Assembly (NCBI RefSeq): GCF_900091555.1
Contig: NZ_FMCX01000007.1
Location: forward strand, 309,931 to 373,930
Origin: Micromonospora mirobrigensis
Lineage (GTDB): Bacteria > Actinomycetota > Actinomycetes > Mycobacteriales > Micromonosporaceae
Direction: 5' to 3'
Length of the DNA stretch: 64,000 bases
Shown here: one piece after another, positions 37,866 to 46,006 of the stretch
Layout: each line of letters opens with the position of its first letter
Position numbering within the stretch: position 1 is the stretch's first letter
Made by a program: the position numbers and the translations under genes
Notes under the pieces: model-generated
Told to the model about the DNA's origin: nothing
Databases searched by the model: none
The model's input: the letters and a program-made list of their open reading frames with translations, nothing else

Positions 37866-38789
37866 TCACACCGCCGGGGCGCCGACCCGGACCAACCGGT
37901 CCAGCAGGAACACCTCCGTGCCGGCCAGGCCGGTGGAACAGAAGACCGTGATCTGGTCCGCGCCGGTCCGGCCGGGGACCGCCCCGGCCAGCACCGCGCC
38001 CAGGTCACCCAGCCGACCGGCGTACGGCGGGAGGGCGGCCAGCATCGGCGGGACGTACGCGGCGGCCTGGGCCGGCGAGTCGGTGACCAGCAGGTCGGCG
38101 CGGTCCAACAGGTCGGGGCCGAACTCGTGCCGGTCGACCTGCTTGAAGCCGACGGTGTTGACGTGGGTGCCCGGGGCGAGGTCGGCGGCGTCGAGCACCG
38201 GCGTGACGCTGGTGGTGGCGAGCACCACGATCGCCCGGTCGGTGACCGCCTCGCGGGCGGTGCCGACCGCCCGGGCGGGGATGTCCAGCTCGGCGCGGAC
38301 CCGGGCGGCGAAGGCCTCGCGTCGGGCGGCCGATCGGCTGTGCACCAGCACCTCGCGCAGCGGGCGTACGGCGGCGGTGGCCCAGACCTGGGTCCAGGCC
38401 TGCCGGCCGGAGCCGATCACGCCGAACGTGGTGGCGTCCGGCCGGGCCAGCGCGGCGACGGCCGCCCCGCCCAGTCCCCCGGTACGCCGGGAGCCCAGCT
38501 CCTCGCCGACCGCGATGGCCCGCACCGCGCCGGTACGCCCGTCGTGCAGCACCACCACCTGTTCCGCCTCGGGGTGGCCGAAGGTGTCGTAGGAGCGGTA
38601 GCCGTACCACTCGCCGGTCAGGTGGCCGGCGGTGAGCACCATCCGCCCGCCGCCCAGCGGGGCGGCGGCCCGGGGCGGGGCGACCAGCCGCCCCCGGTAC
38701 GCGGCGAGCAGGGCGTCCCGCATGGCGGCGACGGCGCCCGGGGCGTCCAGCGCGGTGGCGACGTCGGCGTCGGAGAAGAGCAGGGCCAT
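37866..38789 (-). CDS. Ornithine cyclodeaminase/mu-crystallin family protein
   Basis: The 307-residue protein has the family's split layout: an N-terminal substrate region (MALLFSDADVATALDAPGAV, PPRAAAPLGGGRMVLTAGHL), a central Rossmann NAD(P) site GVIGSGRQAWTQ at about 127-138, and the end motif GTHVNTVGFKQVDRHEF with LLVTDSPAQAAAY. Members include ornithine cyclodeaminase, alanine dehydrogenase and ketimine reductases, so the substrate is open. ATG 38789 is preferred because AGGA stands eight bases upstream; ATG 38798 is the alternative. A perfect 8-2-8 palindrome lies just upstream and probably controls it. Confidence 0.88.
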   Translation of the reverse strand: MALLFSDADVATALDAPGAVAAMRDALLAAYRGRLVAPPRAAAPLGGGRMVLTAGHLTGEWYGYRSYDTFGHPEAEQVVVLHDGRTGAVRAIAVGEELGSRRTGGLGGAAVAALARPDATTFGVIGSGRQAWTQVWATAAVRPLREVLVHSRSAARREAFAARVRAELDIPARAVGTAREAVTDRAIVVLATTSVTPVLDAADLAPGTHVNTVGFKQVDRHEFGPDLLDRADLLVTDSPAQAAAYVPPMLAALPPYAGRLGDLGAVLAGAVPGRTGADQITVFCSTGLAGTEVFLLDRLVRVGAPAV

Positions 38790-38802
38790 GCCGTCCATCC
38801 TG

Positions 38803-38820
38803 CAACCTGAAGTCAGGTTG
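38803..38820. promoter_or_regulatory. Perfect 8-2-8 palindrome upstream of the ornithine-cyclodeaminase-like gene
   Basis: CAACCTGA-AG-TCAGGTTG is a perfect palindrome ending 14 bases before ATG 38789 on the minus strand. The symmetry and the AACCTGA half-site recall operators of MerR-type regulators, which bind between -35 and -10, but no such regulator is encoded nearby. The assignment to a family is tentative. Confidence 0.5.
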
Positions 38821-38921
38821 AGATCCACCCGTGGTGGCCCTCGTCACCACACCGGCCGCGACGTCCGACCGCCGGTGCTAGCGTCGGATCCGGCGGCACC
38901 GGGCGAGGTGTCCGGGCCGCC

Positions 38922-38962
38922 CCGGACGAGTCGTGGGCGTACCCGGTGAAGGTAAGACGCCC
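38922..38962 (+). ncRNA. Guanidine-III riboswitch (ykkC-III) aptamer
   Basis: The segment reads CCGGACGAG, a short linker, GGGC, then GTACCCGG, TGAAGGTAAGAC and GCCC. This is the layout of the structurally known Thermobifida ykkC-III RNA (recalled, not searched): identical CCGGACGAG and GUACCCGG blocks and the AAGAC block, with a covarying stem (GGGCG 38935-38939 with CGCCC 38958-38962). CCGG at 38922-38925 pairs with CCGG at 38943-38946, giving the pseudoknot. It lies 61 bases upstream of an SMR gene whose residues fit a guanidinium exporter, the usual target. Guanidinium binding should raise exporter expression, probably at translation, since no terminator is visible. Confidence 0.88.
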
Positions 38963-39023
38963 CGTGACCACCCGACTCGTCCCGGCCCCGGCGGCCGGGC
39001 CCGTACCCGTGAAGGTGACCGTC

Positions 39024-39338
39024 ATGGCCTGGACCGTTCTGGTGCTCTCCGGTCTGCTGGAGACCGCGTGGGCGATCGCCCTGGACCGCAGCGCCGGCTT
39101 CACCCGCCCCCTCCAGACCGCCGTCTTCGCGGTCACCCTGGTCGGCAGCATGGCCGGCCTGGCGTACGCGTTGCGCGACATCCCGGTCGGCACCGGCTAC
39201 GCGGTCTGGGTGGGCATCGGCGCGGTGGGAACGGCCGTGGTCGGCATGCTGGCCCTCGGCGAGTCGGCCAGCCTGCCCCGGATCGCCTGCCTGGCGCTGG
39301 TGGTGGCCGGGGTGGTCGGGCTGAAGCTCTTCCACTGA
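39024..39338 (+). CDS. gdx: Gdx-type guanidinium exporter (SMR family, SugE subtype)
   Basis: The 104-residue four-helix protein is a small multidrug resistance family member that exchanges guanidinium for protons as an antiparallel homodimer. The central glutamate is Glu13, and the residues that define the Gdx subtype in the characterised Gdx-Clo protein occur at the same numbers: Trp16, Ser42, Tyr59 and Trp62. Together with a guanidine-III riboswitch upstream this is strong evidence for the substrate. The ATG at 39024 has an AAGGTGA ribosome site; longer in-frame readings from GTG 38946 would run through the aptamer and are rejected. Confidence 0.93.
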   Translation: MAWTVLVLSGLLETAWAIALDRSAGFTRPLQTAVFAVTLVGSMAGLAYALRDIPVGTGYAVWVGIGAVGTAVVGMLALGESASLPRIACLALVVAGVVGLKLFH

Positions 39339-39449
39339 TCCGCCGGGAAGAGTCCCTGCTGGGCGCTGTCGGCGACGAAGCGTAGCCCGAGCGCCGACTG
39401 GGTAGAGATCGATGCGCCACAGCACCCGGCTCTCATCACGGAGGACGTC

Positions 39450-39698
39450 ATGGCCGACATGCACACCAGCACCGCCCGCCCGCGCAGCAGCGCCGCCCGG
39501 ATCTGCACCATCCTGGGCTTCGTCTTCGCCGTCCTGGCGGTCTTCTTCTTCCCGCTGCTGTTCGGCATCGTCGGCCTGGTCCTCGGCATCGTCGGCGCGG
39601 TGATGGGCGACAAGCCGCTGGGCTGGTACGCCGCCGCCGCGAGCGTGGCCGGCGCCGTGCTCGGCATGGTGCTCGCCGCCATCGTCCTGAACTCCTGA
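39450..39698 (+). CDS. Small two- or three-helix membrane protein
   Basis: An 82-residue protein with a hydrophilic start (MADMHTSTARPRSSAARIC) and hydrophobic segments ILGFVFAVLAVFFFPLLFG, IVGLVLGIVGAVMG and VAGAVLGMVLAAIVL. It resembles the DUF4190-like small membrane proteins of actinobacteria, with no assigned function. GGAGG precedes the ATG by six bases, and a 17-bp terminator follows the stop, both supporting a real gene. Confidence 0.78.
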   Translation: MADMHTSTARPRSSAARICTILGFVFAVLAVFFFPLLFGIVGLVLGIVGAVMGDKPLGWYAAAASVAGAVLGMVLAAIVLNS

Positions 39699-39706
39699 CC
39701 CACCCG

Positions 39707-39743
39707 CGACGAAGGCCCGCCGGATCCCGGCGGGCCTTCGTCG
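39707..39743. terminator. Strong bidirectional hairpin terminator
   Basis: A perfect 17-bp stem (arms 39707-39723 and 39727-39743) with a three-base loop lies between the ends of the converging small membrane protein gene and ftsK. It can serve both strands. The A/T pairs in the stem (ACGAAGG / CCTTCGT) give short T runs on each side. Confidence 0.85.
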
Positions 39744-39765
39744 TACGCGGAACCCGCCGCAGCGG

Positions 39766-42225
39766 CTATTCGCCCTCGCCGCGCAGCCCGCCCAGCACGT
39801 CCTCCAGCTCGTCCGGCTTGACCAGCACGTCGCGCGCCTTGGAACCCTCGGACGGGCCGACCACGCCCCGGGTCTCCATCAGGTCCATCAACCGGCCCGC
39901 CTTGGCGAAGCCCACCCGCAGCTTGCGCTGGAGCATCGAGGTCGAGCCGAACTGCGAGGTGACCACCAGCTCCACGGCCTGCACCAGCAGGTCCAGGTCG
40001 TCGCCGATGTCCTCGTCGATCTTCTTCCTGCTGTCCTGGGCGGGAGCCAGCACGTCCGGACGGAACTCCGGCTCCCGCTGGTCCTTGCAGAACTTGACCA
40101 CGTCGCCGATCTCGCGCTCGGTCACCCAGGCGCCCTGGATCCTTATCGGCTTGGACGCGCCCATCGGCAGGAAGAGCCCGTCACCGCGGCCGAGCAGCTT
40201 CTCCGCGCCCGGCTGGTCGAGGATGACCCGGGAGTCGGCCAGCGACGAGGTGGCGAAGGCCAGCCGGGACGGCACGTTGGCCTTGATCAGGCCGGTCACC
40301 ACGTCGACCGAGGGACGCTGGGTGGCCAGCACCAGGTGGATGCCGGCGGCCCGGGCGAGCTGGGTGATCCGGACGATGGAGTCCTCGACGTCGCGCGGGG
40401 CGACCATCATCAGGTCGGCCAGCTCGTCCACGATCACCAGCAGGTACGGGTAGGGCCGCAGCTCCCGCTCGACGCCGGGCGGGGCCTTGATCTCGCCGCT
40501 GCGCACCTTGCGGTTGAAGTCGTCGATGTGCCGGACCCCGTTGGCGGCGAGATCGTCGTAGCGCATGTCCATCTCGCGGACGACCCACTCCAGCGAGTCG
40601 GCGGCCTTCTTGGCGTTGGTCACGATCGGGGTGACCAGGTGCGGGATGCCCTCGTAGCCGGTCATCTCGACCCGCTTCGGGTCGATCAGCAGCAGCCGCA
40701 CCTCGTCCGGGGTGGCCCGGGTCAGGATGGACACGAGCAGGGAGTTCAGGCAGGAGCTCTTCCCGGCTCCCGTGGCCCCGGCAATGAGGATGTGCGGCAT
40801 CTTCGCGAGGTTGGCCACCACGAAGCCGCCCTCGATGTCCTTGCCGAGGGCGACCACCATCGGGTGGTGGTCGCTGGTGGCGGCCCGGGAGCGCAGCACG
40901 TCGCCGAGGGCCACGTTCTCCGGGTCGGTGTTCGGGATCTCCACGCCGACCGCGCTCTTGCCCGGGATCGGGCTGAGGATCCGCACGTCGGGCGACTTCA
41001 CCGCGTACGCGATGTTGCGGGAGAGCTGGGTGATCCGCTCCACCTTGACCCCGTGGCCCAGCTCGACCTCGTAGCGGGTGACGGTCGGGCCGCGGGTGAA
41101 GCCGGTGACCGCGGCGTCCACGTCGAACTGGTCGAAGACGCCGGTCAGCGCGGCGATCACCTCGTCGTTGGCCTTGCTGCGGGTCTTCGGCGCGGCGCCG
41201 CTGCCGAGCATGTTCGCCGGGGGCAGCGTGTAGTCGCCGGCCAGCCCGTTTATCTCCAGCTGCTCGGCGCGGGTGGGCAGCGGCGAGTGCTCCGGCGGCT
41301 CGACCGGCTTGCGGCTGGCCGGCACCTTGGACGGTGGCTTGCGGGGCAGCACGATCGTGTCCTGGAGGTCCACCCCCTCGCCGGGCTCCTCGAAGTCGTC
41401 CAGGTCCACCGGCGGCGGCAGCCGCTTGGCCGGGCGGCGACGGGCCGGCTTCTCGACCACCTCGACGACCTCGACGTCGTCCGCCTCGGGCGGCGCGACC
41501 AGGGTGCCGGCGAGCAGGCCGAGCCGTTCCGGGATCTTGTTGATCGGCGTGGCGGTGACCACCAGCAGCCCGAAGACCAGCAGCAGGATCAGCAGCGGCA
41601 CCGCCACCCAGGCGGTGACGGCGCGTTCGAGCAGGTCACCGATCCCGGCGCCGACCAGGCCACCGGCGTAGTCCCGCTGGACCTGGTCGACCGGGTGCTG
41701 CCCGATGTGGAGCATCGCCGCGGTGGCGACCAGCATCGAGGACCAGCCCACCAGGCCACGGCCGCGGTGGTCCGGATCCGGGTCGGTGCGCATCAGCCGC
41801 CACGCGCCGATCATCAACAGCACCGGGACGATCACGGCGATCGAGCCGAGGAAGAGGCGCATCGTGTCGGCCAACCGGGCGCCCAGCGGGCCCGCGCCGG
41901 CGAACCAGATCGCCACCGCGCTGAGGATGGCCAGGCCGAACAGGAGCAACCCGCCGCCGTCGCGGCGGTGCTCCGGGTCCAGGTCACGGGCGGAGGCGAC
42001 CTGCCGGCCGGCGCCGCGCACCGCCCAGCCGACGCCGTGCGCCAGCCCCATCCAGACCGCGCCCACGCCCCGTCCGACGTAGACGGCCAGGCCGGTGCGG
42101 GCCGGTGGACGCCGTCGCGCGGTCGCCCGGGTCGCCTTCTTCGCCGGCTGGCGGGCACGACTGTTCGTCGTGTTGCGCGACGACGCGCCGCGCCGCCGGC
42201 TCGCCTGAGAGGTACGGCCCGCCAT
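39766..42225 (-). CDS. ftsK: DNA translocase FtsK/SpoIIIE
   Basis: The 819-residue protein pumps chromosomal DNA through the septum. It has a basic N-terminus, four transmembrane helices at about 80-230, an acidic/proline linker of about 120 residues, the alpha-beta motor with Walker A GATGAGKSS near 480 and VIVDELADLMM as Walker B, and a C-terminal gamma winged helix (VTSQFGSTSMLQRKLRVGFAKAGRL...), which reads KOPS-type sites. In sporulating actinomycetes FtsK clears chromosomes during septation. ATG 42225 was chosen because the very long upstream frame is low-complexity shadow of other genes. Confidence 0.96.
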   Translation of the reverse strand: MAGRTSQASRRRGASSRNTTNSRARQPAKKATRATARRRPPARTGLAVYVGRGVGAVWMGLAHGVGWAVRGAGRQVASARDLDPEHRRDGGGLLLFGLAILSAVAIWFAGAGPLGARLADTMRLFLGSIAVIVPVLLMIGAWRLMRTDPDPDHRGRGLVGWSSMLVATAAMLHIGQHPVDQVQRDYAGGLVGAGIGDLLERAVTAWVAVPLLILLLVFGLLVVTATPINKIPERLGLLAGTLVAPPEADDVEVVEVVEKPARRRPAKRLPPPVDLDDFEEPGEGVDLQDTIVLPRKPPSKVPASRKPVEPPEHSPLPTRAEQLEINGLAGDYTLPPANMLGSGAAPKTRSKANDEVIAALTGVFDQFDVDAAVTGFTRGPTVTRYEVELGHGVKVERITQLSRNIAYAVKSPDVRILSPIPGKSAVGVEIPNTDPENVALGDVLRSRAATSDHHPMVVALGKDIEGGFVVANLAKMPHILIAGATGAGKSSCLNSLLVSILTRATPDEVRLLLIDPKRVEMTGYEGIPHLVTPIVTNAKKAADSLEWVVREMDMRYDDLAANGVRHIDDFNRKVRSGEIKAPPGVERELRPYPYLLVIVDELADLMMVAPRDVEDSIVRITQLARAAGIHLVLATQRPSVDVVTGLIKANVPSRLAFATSSLADSRVILDQPGAEKLLGRGDGLFLPMGASKPIRIQGAWVTEREIGDVVKFCKDQREPEFRPDVLAPAQDSRKKIDEDIGDDLDLLVQAVELVVTSQFGSTSMLQRKLRVGFAKAGRLMDLMETRGVVGPSEGSKARDVLVKPDELEDVLGGLRGEGE

Positions 42226-42330
42226 ACAGTCACCGTAACGGTGGGACCCGGTGGATCGCCGCTTTTCGTCCGCGCGTCGCAGCACGGTCCGCGCCGTCCG
42301 TTGTGTTATTCGCCGCAGAAGGGATCCCGG

Positions 42331-42810
42331 ATGGCGTCGCCGGAGATCGAGGACGGTCCGGACGGTCCGCTGGCCGGGCACCCCCGCGCGCTGCGCCCGC
42401 TGACCGGGGAGCTGGTCGCCGCGGTGCTCGGCGCCCGGGGGTACGTCGTCTCGGCCGACGACGACGGCGACCTGGTGGGGCGCTGGGACGACAGCCTGGT
42501 CTGGTTCCTGTGCCTGGGCCGGTCCGGCGAGGTGCTCCAGATCCGCACCGTCGCCGCGCCCACCTTCGGCATCGAACAGGTTCCCGACCTGTACGCCTTC
42601 TGCAACGCCTGGAACCATGACCGGCTCTGGCCGAAGGCGTACGTGCACGTGGACGACGACGGGCGGGCGCTGGTGTGCGGCGAGACCATCACCGACCTGG
42701 AGGCCGGGGTGACGCCGCACCAGCTCGACCAGTTGCTGGACTGCGGCATCACCACCGGTTGCCAGCTCGCGGCGGCGGTCCGCGCCCTGCCCGGCGGGAC
42801 CCGCCGGTGA
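42331..42810 (+). CDS. YbjN-domain protein
   Basis: The 159-residue protein is a single YbjN (type III secretion chaperone-like fold) domain: PLTGELVAAVLGARGYVVSADDDGDLVGRWDD, then FGIEQVPDLYAFCNAWNHDRLWPKAYVHVDDDG and LVCGETITDLEAGVTPHQLDQLLDCGI. YbjN proteins are poorly understood regulators or chaperones; the actinobacterial branch often occurs in pairs. The ATG follows GAAGGGA. Its TGA overlaps the GTG of the next gene, which ends with a second YbjN domain, so the two are coupled and may form a complex. Confidence 0.85.
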   Translation: MASPEIEDGPDGPLAGHPRALRPLTGELVAAVLGARGYVVSADDDGDLVGRWDDSLVWFLCLGRSGEVLQIRTVAAPTFGIEQVPDLYAFCNAWNHDRLWPKAYVHVDDDGRALVCGETITDLEAGVTPHQLDQLLDCGITTGCQLAAAVRALPGGTRR

Positions 42811-44366
42811 GACCGGCCCGGGACCGGTCGCCGGCCCAGGCCCTGGCCGACGCGCGTGACCTGCCCGACGGTCCGGCCCGGGCGGCCGCGCTGGAACGGG
42901 TCGCCCGGCAGGCCGACGCCCGCAGCGACCTGCGCTGCGGGGTCGAGGCCCGGCTCGCGCTGGTCGAGGCGTACCTGCACCTCGGGGAGCGTTGGCGGCT
43001 GGCCGATCCGGTCCGCCGCTGCCGGGACGCCCTGGACCGGGCGCCGCACCTGCTCGACGCGCATCCCACCGAGGCGGAGACGCTGCGCCGCTACCAGGGG
43101 TACGCGGTGGAGGCGGTGTTCGGCACCCCGCGGGCCGGCCTGGAGCAGGCCCGTTCCCTCCTGGCCGACCTGGCGAACAGGGGTGACCCGGACGGGGAAC
43201 TGGTCGCCCAGCTGCGCTGCCGGCTGGCCGACCACCTCGGCGACGAGCCGACCGCCCGCCACGAGTACGCGCGCTGGCGGGCCGCCGTCCCCGACCCGGC
43301 GGCGGGCTGCCCGGCCTGTGCTCTGGTCCGGCAGGCGGAGCTGCTGGCCGGTTGGGGTGACACCCGGGGCGCGCTGGAGACGTTGGCCCCGGTGCTGGAC
43401 GGCGACGTCGACTGCACCGACCAGCCGGAGCGGGCGCTGGCGGTGGCGCAGCTGCCCTGGCTGCGCCTCGGCGAGCCGGAGCGGGCGGCGCGGGCGCACG
43501 TCCGGGCGTACCGGCGGCACCGCCGGGAGCCGACCGGCCTGCCGTACCTCGCGAGCCACCTGCGTTTCTGCGCGCTCGGCGGGCACCTCGACCGGGGGCT
43601 GGACATCCTCGCCGAGCAGCTGCCCCGGCTCGCCGGCTGCCCCGACGACCTGGCCGCGATGGAGTTCGCCGCCGCGGGGGCGCTGCTCTGCGGGCTCGCC
43701 GTGGCGGCCGGCCGGGGTGACCGGCGGTTCCACCGCCCGGGCCCGGGCGGCCGGCGCGGCGCCGAGGCGGACGTCGCCGCGCTCGGCGCGGAGCTGCTGG
43801 CCCGGGCGCACCGGCTGGCCGGCAGCTTCGACGCCCGCAACGGCACCGGTCACCAGTCCGGCCGGGTCGCCTCCTGGCTGGCCGAAGGGCCACTCGCCGC
43901 GCCGGTGCCGCTGCCGCCGGACGACGACGATCCCGCTGCGACGGACGATCCGGAGGACGACGGCGGACCGGTGCCGCTGCGGGTGCCGGTGATCGCCGCC
44001 GCGCTGGCCGGGCGGGGGGACGGGTACACCGTCGAGGGGGACACGGTGACCGGCCGCTGGGGCGGGGCGGTGATCCGGTTCCGCCCGGCCGGCGAGGGCG
44101 GCGACATCCTGCACGCCCGGGTGGTCGCCGACCGCCGCCTGCCCACCGGCCGGCTCGCCGAGGCGTACGCGTTCTGCAACGCCTGGAACCACGACCGGCT
44201 GATGCCGAAGGCGTACGTGCACCAGCGCGACGGCGAGCTGGTGCTGGCCGGGGACGTGACCGTCGACCTGGCGCACGGGGTGGCTCCGGCCCAGCTGACG
44301 GTGCTGGTCACCGCCACGGTCAACACCGGCGTGGCGTACGCGGAGGCGGTCGCCGCGCTGCCCTGA
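42807..44366 (+). CDS. Tetratricopeptide-like protein with a C-terminal YbjN domain
   Basis: The 519-residue protein has about 360 residues of helical repeats (regular Ala/Leu/Arg helices such as ALERVARQADARSDLRCGVEA and GELVAQLRCRLADHLGDEPT), probably TPR-like, an acidic linker (DDDDPAATDDPEDDGG), and a C-terminal YbjN domain (about 395-519). The core FCNAWNHDRLMPKAYVHQRDGELV is nearly the same as in the upstream gene (FCNAWNHDRLWPKAYVH), pointing to duplication. The GTG start at 42807 overlaps the upstream stop (GTGA). Function unknown; a scaffold or chaperone pair is the simplest reading. Confidence 0.82.
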   Translation: MRPARDRSPAQALADARDLPDGPARAAALERVARQADARSDLRCGVEARLALVEAYLHLGERWRLADPVRRCRDALDRAPHLLDAHPTEAETLRRYQGYAVEAVFGTPRAGLEQARSLLADLANRGDPDGELVAQLRCRLADHLGDEPTARHEYARWRAAVPDPAAGCPACALVRQAELLAGWGDTRGALETLAPVLDGDVDCTDQPERALAVAQLPWLRLGEPERAARAHVRAYRRHRREPTGLPYLASHLRFCALGGHLDRGLDILAEQLPRLAGCPDDLAAMEFAAAGALLCGLAVAAGRGDRRFHRPGPGGRRGAEADVAALGAELLARAHRLAGSFDARNGTGHQSGRVASWLAEGPLAAPVPLPPDDDDPAATDDPEDDGGPVPLRVPVIAAALAGRGDGYTVEGDTVTGRWGGAVIRFRPAGEGGDILHARVVADRRLPTGRLAEAYAFCNAWNHDRLMPKAYVHQRDGELVLAGDVTVDLAHGVAPAQLTVLVTATVNTGVAYAEAVAALP

Positions 44367-44478
44367 CCCGAAAGTGTCGGCCAGCCGACTCGATGTGGAC
44401 CGCAACCCCCGCAACCGGGTGGCGCTCGCCGGTGTGTGGAGGGAGTCAACGCATCGAGACCTCACGGGGAGCCCCCAA

Positions 44479-45591
44479 TTGTTCCGCACCCTGATCACGG
44501 GTTCCGTCGCCGCCGCAGCCGCGGCCGCCGCGGCCACCCTCGCCCTTCCGCTGGCGGCGACCGCCGCCCCGGCCACGCCGACCGCCGCCCCGACGGCGAG
44601 CCCGTCGGCCACCTCCACGCCGACCGCCCCGGCGTCCACGAAGGCGACTCCCACGACCGCCGCCGACACCGGGCGGATCGAGGCGATGGTGGACCTGGTC
44701 AACCTGCACGGGGACCCGTGGCGGCCGGTGGCCGACCTGACGGTCAACCTGCGCAACGAGTCCGCGAAGCCGGAGAAGGCCTACTTCATGCTGGAGGTGC
44801 CGGCCAACCTCGGCATCGACTACAGGTACGACGACTGCAAGCAGCAGCCGGGCGGCGGGACGCGCAAGGCGATCTGCGGATGGGCCCAGCTCGGCGCGCA
44901 CGACAGCGGCATCTTCCGGCTGGGGCTGGTCTCGCTGGCCAAGAAGCCGATCTTCGGCCAGACCGACTGGGGTTCGGTGACGGGGCGTACCGCCTCGGGG
45001 GTCTCCGGCCAGAAGCGCGACTTCAAGATCGTCTGGCCGGACCGGACGTCGCTGCGGCTGCGCGCCTCGGCGAAGTACGACCCCGACGCCAGCACGACCG
45101 TGACCGCCACCGTGACCAACACCGGCAGCTTCGCGATCAGCGGCTACTCGCTGATGCTGCGGACCGACGCGAAGCGGCTGACGCCGGCCTGCCGGGAGCC
45201 CAGCCGGGGCCACAACACCTGCGAGATCGAGCGCAAGGTCAGGCTGGCCCCCGGCGCCACCGACACCGTCAAGCTGCGGCTGGTCGGCCTGCCGAACCGG
45301 GACACCCTGCACCTCACGCTCGCTCCCGAGCAGCGGTACACCAACAGGGACACCGTCGTGGTCCTGCGCCTGGGGGTCGCCGGGGACGAGAGCCGGCCGG
45401 CCGAGCCCACCCCGAGCCGCTCCACGGCGCCCGGCCAGGCCGCCGGCGACAACTCCGGCTCCGGCTCCGGTGCTGAACTACCGCGGACCGGCGCGACCGT
45501 CGGCACGTACGCCATGGCGGGTGGCGGGCTGGTGACCGTCGGCGGCGCGCTGCTGCTGCTCCGCCGCCGCCGGCACCGCTTCACGGCCTGA
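44479..45591 (+). CDS. LPXTG-type wall-anchored surface protein
   Basis: The 370-residue protein has a signal peptide (FRTLITGSVAAAAAAAAATL to ATAAP), a Thr/Pro/Ala-rich stretch, beta-sandwich-like regions (about 60-330) with cysteines that could pair, a Ser/Gly linker, and a C-terminal sorting signal: LPRTG, a hydrophobic segment, then RRRRHRFTA. Sortase should cleave between Thr and Gly. The best start is a TTG at 44479, with GGGGAG at good spacing; a longer frame from 44374 would place 35 charged residues before the signal peptide. No sortase gene is near. Confidence 0.82.
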   Translation: MFRTLITGSVAAAAAAAAATLALPLAATAAPATPTAAPTASPSATSTPTAPASTKATPTTAADTGRIEAMVDLVNLHGDPWRPVADLTVNLRNESAKPEKAYFMLEVPANLGIDYRYDDCKQQPGGGTRKAICGWAQLGAHDSGIFRLGLVSLAKKPIFGQTDWGSVTGRTASGVSGQKRDFKIVWPDRTSLRLRASAKYDPDASTTVTATVTNTGSFAISGYSLMLRTDAKRLTPACREPSRGHNTCEIERKVRLAPGATDTVKLRLVGLPNRDTLHLTLAPEQRYTNRDTVVVLRLGVAGDESRPAEPTPSRSTAPGQAAGDNSGSGSGAELPRTGATVGTYAMAGGGLVTVGGALLLLRRRRHRFTA

Positions 45592-45663
45592 CCCCTTCCC
45601 CGGCCCGACCCGCGGCCCCCGGTCACGCACCCGTGACCGGGGGGCGCGGTCTACGATCCGGTC

Positions 45664-45954
45664 GTGTTCGTGGTGACCCTGACCTACCTGACCGACCTGG
45701 ACCGCGCCGACGCCGCCATGGCCGACCACCTGGCCTGGGTGGACCGCCAGTACGCCGACGGGGTCTTCCTCGCCTCCGGCCGGCGGGTGCCGCGCACCGG
45801 CGGGGTGATCCTGGCCGCCGGGCTGGACCGCGCCGACCTGGACCGGCGGTTGGCCACCGACCCCTTCGCCGAGCAGGGCATCGCCGGCTACGAGGTGGTC
45901 GAGTTCGTCGCCGGCCGGGTCGCCGAGGGCCTGGAGGCGATCCGGGAGGGCTGA
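45664..45954 (+). CDS. YciI-like protein
   Basis: A 96-residue ferredoxin-fold protein: FVVTLTYLTDLDRADAAMADHLAWVDRQYADG followed by GVFLASGRRVPRTGGVILAAG and DPFAEQGIAGYEVVEF. The His of ADHLAWV corresponds to the conserved histidine of the YciI family, proposed to act with an Asp in dechlorination-like or hydrolytic chemistry. The true activity is unknown. The GTG start at 45664 is the only sensible one. A hairpin terminator begins at the base after the stop. Confidence 0.82.
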   Translation: MFVVTLTYLTDLDRADAAMADHLAWVDRQYADGVFLASGRRVPRTGGVILAAGLDRADLDRRLATDPFAEQGIAGYEVVEFVAGRVAEGLEAIREG

Positions 45955-45989
45955 GCGGCCCCGCCCCCGGGCGGTGGGGACGGGGCCGC
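45955..45989. terminator. Bidirectional hairpin terminator
   Basis: GCGGCCCCG and CGGGGCCGC pair (45955-45963 with 45981-45989), and CCCC/GGGG extends the stem inside with one bulged A. It separates the YciI-like gene from the converging S1 protease gene and can act on both. Confidence 0.75.
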
Positions 45990-46006
45990 GTTCCGGGGCC
46001 GCCGGG

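Noticed and set aside
36228..38810. 860-residue plus-strand frame across rimO and the cyclodeaminase-like gene
   Set aside because: It crosses two well-supported genes and their intergenic gap, with no domain, so it is not a gene.
38946..39023. GTG 38946 as start of a longer SMR protein
   Set aside because: The extra 26 residues would be encoded by the riboswitch itself, and the shorter protein places Glu13, Trp16, Ser42, Tyr59 and Trp62 at the expected numbers.
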